The position numbers were made by a program, and so were the translations under genes. The notes under the pieces were generated by a model. It saw only the letters and a list, made by a program, of their open reading frames with translations, was not told the DNA's origin and did not search any database. A stretch of DNA of 36,047 nt, taken from positions 1-36,047 of the forward strand of contig ONVC01000006.1 of the NCBI GenBank assembly GCA_900321205.1. Reading direction: 5' to 3'. The stretch comes from an uncultured Acinetobacter sp. Lineage in GTDB: Bacteria > Cyanobacteriota > Vampirovibrionia > Gastranaerophilales > Gastranaerophilaceae. Of the stretch, positions 31,753 to 36,047 are shown piece after piece (the stretch's first letter is position 1; every line of letters begins with the position of its first letter).

Positions 31753-32769
31753 TTACTTTTGTTTTCCTCTTAATTGACCGCAGGCAGCATCGATGTCCGC
31801 CCCGCGTTCAAGACGGACTGTAACTTTTTTGCCTGAATGTTCAAGAAGATATTTGAACTTCATAATATCCGAGCCTGATGGCTTTTTGTAGTCGTTTTCG
31901 ATTACGGAGTTATACGGTATCAGGTTAATGTTGCATTTAAGGTCTTTTAATAAAAATGCAAGTTCTTTTGCGACTGCGGTTGTATCATTAAACCCGTGTA
32001 TCAGAATATATTCAACGGTGATTCTTCTTCCGGTTTTATCAATATATTCCTTTAGTGCCTGCTTAACTTCGTTTATCGGATACTTTTCCTCAATCGGCAT
32101 AAGCTGTTTTCTGAGTTCGTGATTAGGTGCGTGAAGAGATATTGCGAGTGTTGACTGCAAATCAGTATCAGCAAGTCTTTTTATCCCGGGAACAATTCCG
32201 CTTGTTGAAATTGTTATTCTTCTTTGACCTATCTGAAAATCATTGTTAAATATATCCAGAGCTTTTAATACGTTATCAAGATTTAAGAGCGGTTCACCCT
32301 GTCCCATAAATACTATATTTGTAACTTTCAGCCCGGTATCACGCTGAATAGTAAGGACTTGTTCTATAATTTCTTTGTATGTGAGGTTTCTTTTAAATCC
32401 GCCTTTCCCTGTTGCGCAAAAAGAACAGTTTACGGCACAACCGACCTGACAGCTTACGCAGGCTGTCAAATTAGCACGGTTATCAAACCTCATCAGCACA
32501 GTTTCTACACACTCTCCGTCAGGGTATTCTACCAGATATTTGATGGTTCCGTCTTTACTAACCTGTTTAACTTTTATTTTAGTATCTGTAACGGTTGCGA
32601 TTCCTTTTAGTTGTTCTCTGAAATCCTTTGAAAGATTTGTCATCTCGTCAATTGAGGAAACAGATTTTGAATAAATCCAGTTATGAATCTGCTTTGCACG
32701 GAATTTCGTGGCTTTAAGTTCAGCCATTAAATTTTCAAGTTCTTCTAATGTCATTCCGGCAAGTATCAT
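31753..32769 (-). CDS. rlmN: Dual-specificity 23S rRNA/tRNA adenine-C2 methyltransferase RlmN
   Basis: A 338-residue radical SAM enzyme that methylates A2503 of 23S rRNA and A37 of some tRNAs. The cluster is Cys111-x3-Cys115-x2-Cys118 in CAVNCSFCATGKGGF. FMGQGEPLLN and RITISTSGIVPGI follow. The C-terminal ACGQLRG carries Cys330, the counterpart of the methyl-carrying cysteine. A resident RlmN can lower susceptibility to some ribosome inhibitors only modestly; this is the housekeeping type (CVSCQVGC), not obviously Cfr. It lies 17 bases after the YkgJ-like gene in one operon. Confidence 0.95.
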   Translation of the reverse strand: MILAGMTLEELENLMAELKATKFRAKQIHNWIYSKSVSSIDEMTNLSKDFREQLKGIATVTDTKIKVKQVSKDGTIKYLVEYPDGECVETVLMRFDNRANLTACVSCQVGCAVNCSFCATGKGGFKRNLTYKEIIEQVLTIQRDTGLKVTNIVFMGQGEPLLNLDNVLKALDIFNNDFQIGQRRITISTSGIVPGIKRLADTDLQSTLAISLHAPNHELRKQLMPIEEKYPINEVKQALKEYIDKTGRRITVEYILIHGFNDTTAVAKELAFLLKDLKCNINLIPYNSVIENDYKKPSGSDIMKFKYLLEHSGKKVTVRLERGADIDAACGQLRGKQK

Positions 32770-32782
32770 TTTAAACTACCCT

Positions 32783-32793
32783 TTATTTACCCC
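32783..32793 (-). repeat. GGGGTAAATAA copy at a stop codon
   Basis: On the minus strand GGGG-TAA-ATAA supplies the last Gly codon and the stop of the YkgJ-like gene. A second partial copy, AGGGTA, lies between that stop and rlmN. Confidence 0.55.
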
Positions 32794-33572
32794 AATTTTT
32801 GTTTATAGAACTCTATAATATCTGTTTTTGCTTTCAGAAGCATTGCCTGATGTGAAACTTCGTTTTTCCATTCATTAAAGGAACATGCTGAAGGTAACAG
32901 TTTCAGAGGGTTATGTGGAAAGTCTCTGCATATTGAGGGTCTGTCCTCATAAATTGTACACAAATTATCACTGTCGACTTTTGGACAATGATAATAGTAA
33001 ATTTTATTATCTTCTACCAGTCTGTTAAGAAGTTCAAAATACTCAGGGTTAACCTGTTTGGCTTCTTCTTCCGTTTCGTACGGAACAAAAATTGAAACAA
33101 AGTCTTCAGAAAACTTGTCACCTTTCATAGCTCTTTGTTTGAGCTGTGTATAAGAGTATTCGCTAACTGCCAGTTTACAGCAGTCTCCGCACTTGTTACA
33201 TTCACAACCGGATTTTTTATCCATAATAGATTTGTAAGCCGCTTTGAGCTTGTTTCTGTAATCGCCGGAAAGATACGTAATAGACTGCATCTGCCATTCT
33301 CTTAATTTGCAGCCTGTCGGCGGATATGGTGCGAAAATATCTTTTTTTTCAATTTTGCAGTCTTTATGTGTACAGCCATCGCAGGGATTTTCAGGTTTTA
33401 TTGTATCAAGTTCTTTTCTGATACTTTCAGCTGCTTCTATAAAAATCTGCTCATAATTGTTCTTTAACTCGTTATACTGACCGTCAAGCGAGTTATCTTT
33501 CGGTTTTTCATCCTTCTTTAAAAATAAATTTTTATTTTCGGAGTTGTCTCCTGATGTAAAGAAATTACTCAT
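32787..33572 (-). CDS. YkgJ-family cysteine cluster protein
   Basis: A 261-residue protein with the zinc- or iron-chelating YkgJ pattern. CNKCGDCCKLAVSEY and, downstream, YHCPKVDSDNLCTIYEDRPSICRDFP are the classic C-x2-C-x2-CC plus C-x-IY-x-RP-x-x-C motifs. An extra N-terminal set (NPCDGCTHKDCKIE, PTGCKLREW) adds more Cys. The first 40 residues are charged and disordered. Function of the family is unknown. A promoter with a palindromic -35 precedes it, and the ATG is only seven bases after the -10. Confidence 0.88.
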   Translation of the reverse strand: MSNFFTSGDNSENKNLFLKKDEKPKDNSLDGQYNELKNNYEQIFIEAAESIRKELDTIKPENPCDGCTHKDCKIEKKDIFAPYPPTGCKLREWQMQSITYLSGDYRNKLKAAYKSIMDKKSGCECNKCGDCCKLAVSEYSYTQLKQRAMKGDKFSEDFVSIFVPYETEEEAKQVNPEYFELLNRLVEDNKIYYYHCPKVDSDNLCTIYEDRPSICRDFPHNPLKLLPSACSFNEWKNEVSHQAMLLKAKTDIIEFYKQKLG

Positions 33573-33579
33573 ACATAGG

Positions 33580-33608
33580 ATAATACCATAAATTGCCGTT
33601 TACGGCAA
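33580..33608 (-). promoter_or_regulatory. Promoter of ykgJ-rlmN
   Basis: On the minus strand TTGCCG (33608-33603), 17-base spacer, TATTAT (33585-33580). The -35 is part of the inverted repeat at 33592-33609. Seven bases separate the -10 from the ATG. Confidence 0.55.
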
Positions 33609-33609
33609 T
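33592..33609. promoter_or_regulatory. 18-bp inverted repeat in the ykgJ/dfx divergent region
   Basis: ATTGCCGT-TT-ACGGCAAT, perfect 8-bp arms, is an operator candidate between the ykgJ promoter and the desulfoferrodoxin gene. It does not match the PerR box. Confidence 0.55.
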
Positions 33610-33656
33610 GTAATCAGAGTTTGGGAATGAAAACATATCATAGGGAGGTTTAAACT

Positions 33657-34070
33657 ATGACACTAAAATTGCAAATCTATAAATGTAACATTTGCGGAAA
33701 TCTGGTTCAGGTTTTGAATGAAGGTGACGGCAACCTTGTTTGCTGCGGTCAGGAAATGGAACTAATGCCGATTCAGTATGACACAAATGAACTCGGGGAA
33801 AAACATACACCGAAAATCGAAATAAGAGAAGGCAAAAAGTTTGTAAGTGTCATCGGTCATCCGATGAATGATGAACACTATATTCAGTTTATTGAAACAT
33901 ATTCAAAAGATAAAAACGAGCTGCATCTCAAATTCTTTTATCCGAACGAAACTCCGGAGATGGAAAGTTGTCTGAAAGAGGGGTTTAGCTCTGTTGAGTA
34001 TTGTAATATACATCATCTTTGGGGGGATAACAGAATGCTGGAAAATGAAAGCGGTAATTATTCAATATAG
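33657..34070 (+). CDS. dfx: Desulfoferrodoxin (superoxide reductase)
   Basis: A 137-residue anaerobic superoxide reductase that turns superoxide into hydrogen peroxide without making oxygen. The N-terminal desulforedoxin-like center I has Cys10, Cys13, Cys29 and Cys30. The catalytic center II has EKH (Glu48, His50), His68 in GHPM, His74, and Cys116 and His119 in YCNIHHLW. GGGAGG lies just before the ATG. Ferritin follows after 9 bases, pairing superoxide removal with iron storage. Confidence 0.93.
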   Translation: MTLKLQIYKCNICGNLVQVLNEGDGNLVCCGQEMELMPIQYDTNELGEKHTPKIEIREGKKFVSVIGHPMNDEHYIQFIETYSKDKNELHLKFFYPNETPEMESCLKEGFSSVEYCNIHHLWGDNRMLENESGNYSI

Positions 34071-34079
34071 GAGAGAAAA

Positions 34080-34571
34080 ATGGTCAGCGAAAAAATTAAT
34101 GAAATAATAAACGAACAAATCAACAAAGAATTTTATTCGGGGTATTTGTATCTTTCTATGTCAGCCCACATGCAGGAACTTGGTCTTTTTGGAGTTTCTC
34201 ACTGGTTAAAAACTCAGGCAAGAGAAGAAGTTGAGCACGGGTTGAAACTGCTTGATTATCTGCTTGAGAGAAATAGTTATGTAACTCTCAAACAAATAAG
34301 AACACCCGAGTTTGAGTTTAAAGGGATTAAATCCGTTTTTGAAACTCTTTATGAGCACGAAAAATGTATTACCGCTTCCGTTATGAATATAGCAAGACTT
34401 GCAGAGGAAGAGTGTGACAGAAAAACTCTTAACTTTATTGAATGGTTTATTGAAGAACAGGTCGAGGAAGAGCAGCAGGTTAAGAATATAATTAAACGTC
34501 TTGAACTCTTTGGTGAAGAGAGTACTGCTCTTTATCTTATGGATAAAGAACTCGGTGAAAGAGAAGGGTAA
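34080..34571 (+). CDS. ftn: Ferritin (non-heme)
   Basis: A 163-residue four-helix iron-storage protein that would assemble as a 24-mer. Ferroxidase ligands are Glu17, Glu50 and His53 (QAREEVEHG), with Glu in EHEKCITAS and IEEQVEEE. The chain ends EREG, where GGG-TAA is another copy of the iterated motif. AGGAGAG precedes the ATG. It forms an operon with dfx, probably induced by oxidative stress. Confidence 0.93.
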   Translation: MVSEKINEIINEQINKEFYSGYLYLSMSAHMQELGLFGVSHWLKTQAREEVEHGLKLLDYLLERNSYVTLKQIRTPEFEFKGIKSVFETLYEHEKCITASVMNIARLAEEECDRKTLNFIEWFIEEQVEEEQQVKNIIKRLELFGEESTALYLMDKELGEREG

Positions 34572-34586
34572 ATGGGTGAATATAAA

Positions 34587-34623
34587 GACAATATGGTGTG
34601 TAGTAATGATGCACCATATTGTC
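34587..34623. terminator. Bidirectional terminator between ferritin and murF
   Basis: GACAATATGGTG (34587-34598) pairs perfectly with CACCATATTGTC (34612-34623), a 12-bp stem with a 13-base loop. It lacks a T-run. Its right arm ends on the first base of the murF stop codon. Confidence 0.55.
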
Positions 34624-35954
34624 TATCCGTTTAATCCCGATATAATATTTTCAAATTTCATACTTCTTGACGCTTTCAAAAACAAAGTTACATGGGGGTG
34701 GATATTATTTTTTAAATAATTCACCCCTTCTTCAATAGTGTTAAAGTGGTGCGTTTCACAGTTTGTTATTGCATCAGTAATATTTTTTGATAACGTTCCG
34801 ATTGAGATAATTTTTGCATCTTTGTTCAGGTTAGATTTGTTGTTTATGTATCTGCCCAAATCTGTATGATATTTAACTTCGTTTTCTCCGAGTTCTCCCA
34901 TATCGCCGAGAACAATGGCATAGTCTTTATAATGTTCAAAAATTGTATCAACAAAAACCCTCATTGATTCCGGGTTTGCGTTGTAGCTGTCGTTTATGAC
35001 TTCTATACTGTTCCCATTGATATTTACATTTACCCCCTCCCAGCGCTTTTCTATCGGTCTGTATTTTTTTAGTCCGTTTTGGATTTGTTCAACAGTTAGT
35101 CCTAATTTAAACCCTGTATTTATTGCAGAAAGTGCATTCTCTATATTGTAATCACCGCCGACATTGAGTTCGTATTCATTTCCCTGATAATTAAACTTTG
35201 AATAGTGAGCGGATTTTTCAAGTATTTCAACATCTTTTAGGGAATAATATATTTTTTCTCCGTTAAACTTGACTGTCTTTTTAATCAACTCGTCATTATG
35301 AGCTATAAAAGTTTTTCCTCTCTGGTATTTAACAATTTCGCATTTTGCTTTTGCTATATTTTCTCTTGAACCGAGTCTTCCGATATGAGCGGTGCCTACG
35401 TTTGCTATGATTGTAATATCAGGTTCAGCGTATTTTGACAAAAGTTCGATTTCCCCCAGTCCTCTCATTCCCATCTCTAAGACAAGAACCTCGGTGTCAT
35501 CAGGTGCTTCAAAAACAGTTTGGCAAAAACCGATTTCGTTGTTATGATTAAGAGGTGTTTTAAAAGTTTTGTATTTTTCACTTAGAACTGATGCAACAAG
35601 CTCTTTTGTTGTTGTTTTTCCTGAACTTCCCGTAATTGCAACAACTGTAGGATTAAGTTTATTCCTGCGATAGTTTGCAAGTTGAAGATAAGCCGTAAGC
35701 GTATCCGGAACTTTTATAAGGAATGCGTTTATATTGTGTTCTGTTGTACAGAAACTTCCGACTGCACCCTTTTCAAGTGCCTGCTCTATAAACTTTTCAC
35801 CGTCAAAACTTGCACCTTTAAGAGGCAAATAGAAATCACCTTCTTTTATTGTTCTTGTATCCGTTGATATTTTGACATCCATATCTAAATCTGTATCAGC
35901 TGAAACATCTTCTATATTTACCCCTGTGGCTTCTAAAAGTTCTCTTATCTTCAT
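34623..35954 (-). CDS. murF: UDP-N-acetylmuramoyl-tripeptide--D-Ala-D-Ala ligase MurF
   Basis: It adds D-Ala-D-Ala to UDP-MurNAc-tripeptide, the last cytoplasmic step of the peptidoglycan precursor. In 443 residues there is the N-terminal UDP-binding domain (DTRTIKEGDFYLPLKGASFDG) and then the ATP domain with P-loop AITGSSGKTTTKEL and NHNNEIG. LEMGMRGLGEIELLS, NVGTAHIGRLGS and the C-terminal DSYNANPESMR and LGDMGELG complete the pattern. AGAGG is five bases before the ATG and a TATAAT -10 is further upstream. Two GVN sites are written with GGGGTAAAT on the minus strand. Confidence 0.95.
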   Translation of the reverse strand: MKIRELLEATGVNIEDVSADTDLDMDVKISTDTRTIKEGDFYLPLKGASFDGEKFIEQALEKGAVGSFCTTEHNINAFLIKVPDTLTAYLQLANYRRNKLNPTVVAITGSSGKTTTKELVASVLSEKYKTFKTPLNHNNEIGFCQTVFEAPDDTEVLVLEMGMRGLGEIELLSKYAEPDITIIANVGTAHIGRLGSRENIAKAKCEIVKYQRGKTFIAHNDELIKKTVKFNGEKIYYSLKDVEILEKSAHYSKFNYQGNEYELNVGGDYNIENALSAINTGFKLGLTVEQIQNGLKKYRPIEKRWEGVNVNINGNSIEVINDSYNANPESMRVFVDTIFEHYKDYAIVLGDMGELGENEVKYHTDLGRYINNKSNLNKDAKIISIGTLSKNITDAITNCETHHFNTIEEGVNYLKNNIHPHVTLFLKASRSMKFENIISGLNG

Positions 35955-35999
35955 ATAAACCTCTTTTTGCTAATAATTATACTTTGAATTTGTTTGATA

Positions 36000-36005
36000 T
36001 ACAAT
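36000..36005 (+). promoter_or_regulatory. -10 box, probable leaderless start at 36012
   Basis: TACAAT, six bases (TAGTTT), then ATG at 36012. No ribosome binding site fits. Confidence 0.45.
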
Positions 36006-36011
36006 TAGTTT

Positions 36012-36047
36012 ATGAATATTAAAGATGAATTTGATACAATAACTGCT
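36012..36047 (+). CDS. Start of a gene cut by the window edge
   Basis: Only 12 codons are visible (MNIKDEFDTITA). The ATG follows a -10 box at the same distance seen in other leaderless candidates here, and it is divergent from murF. Identity cannot be judged. Confidence 0.4.
   Translation, partial: MNIKDEFDTITA

Noticed and set aside
31753-32769. Cfr-type resistance methyltransferase
   Set aside because: The sequence has the RlmN-type CVSCQVGC context and the ACGQLRG end, and sits in a housekeeping operon, so RlmN is the simpler call.

Overview
The window is low-GC DNA that is almost fully coded, with 38 well-supported protein genes, three of low confidence or cut by an edge, one tRNA, no rRNA, no CRISPR array and no transposase. 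The likely host is an anaerobic gut bacterium with an outer membrane. Anaerobic life is suggested by a desulfoferrodoxin, three radical-SAM proteins of uncertain function and two 2-hydroxyacyl-CoA dehydratase-activator-like proteins. An outer membrane is suggested by a beta-barrel-like protein ending in Phe and a Wza-like export protein. These traits, with a cluster order shared with Firmicutes (pgpH-ybeY-dgkA-cdd), fit a non-photosynthetic cyanobacterial relative (Gastranaerophilales/'Melainabacteria'). That assignment is inference and could not be checked here.

Layout. 1-664 holds the start of a radical-SAM gene on the minus strand. 763-4491 is a cytidine deaminase, a small zinc-ribbon protein, PgpH, YbeY and DgkA. 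4481-5671 holds two exported proteins on the minus strand. 5755-7346 is the cysteine pair cysK-cysE. 7559-9793 is an unusual RGG-rich zinc-ribbon protein overlapping rimM-trmD. 9790-10638 is a CheR-like methyltransferase. 10705-15202 is a methionine pair: a MetH without a reactivation domain and a homocysteine methyltransferase/MTHF reductase fusion. 15642-24771 is the most unusual part: two dehydratase-activator-like Fe-S proteins, a PHP hydrolase, a radical-SAM protein, a six-SLBB export protein, a PlsC acyltransferase and a second radical-SAM protein, all co-directional. 24899-25762 is a lipid kinase.

25836-25913 is tRNA-Asp, followed by about 390 bp of hairpins and fragments that copy its 3' end. 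26301-28790 looks accessory: a small protein, a MarR regulator and a 14-TM efflux pump with a perfect 24-bp palindrome at its promoter. 28922-31663 carries a lipoprotein and ion transporters (CDF, FluC/CrcB, ZupT). 31753-34571 has ykgJ-rlmN divergent from a desulfoferrodoxin-ferritin pair. 34623-35954 is murF, and a new gene starts at 36012.

Three themes cross the window. First, an iterated GGGGTAAAT(AT) motif sits at several stop codons and inside metH. Second, several genes appear leaderless, with the -10 box six bases before the ATG. Third, the 15.6-24.8 kb cluster suggests an undescribed envelope or lipid modification pathway.
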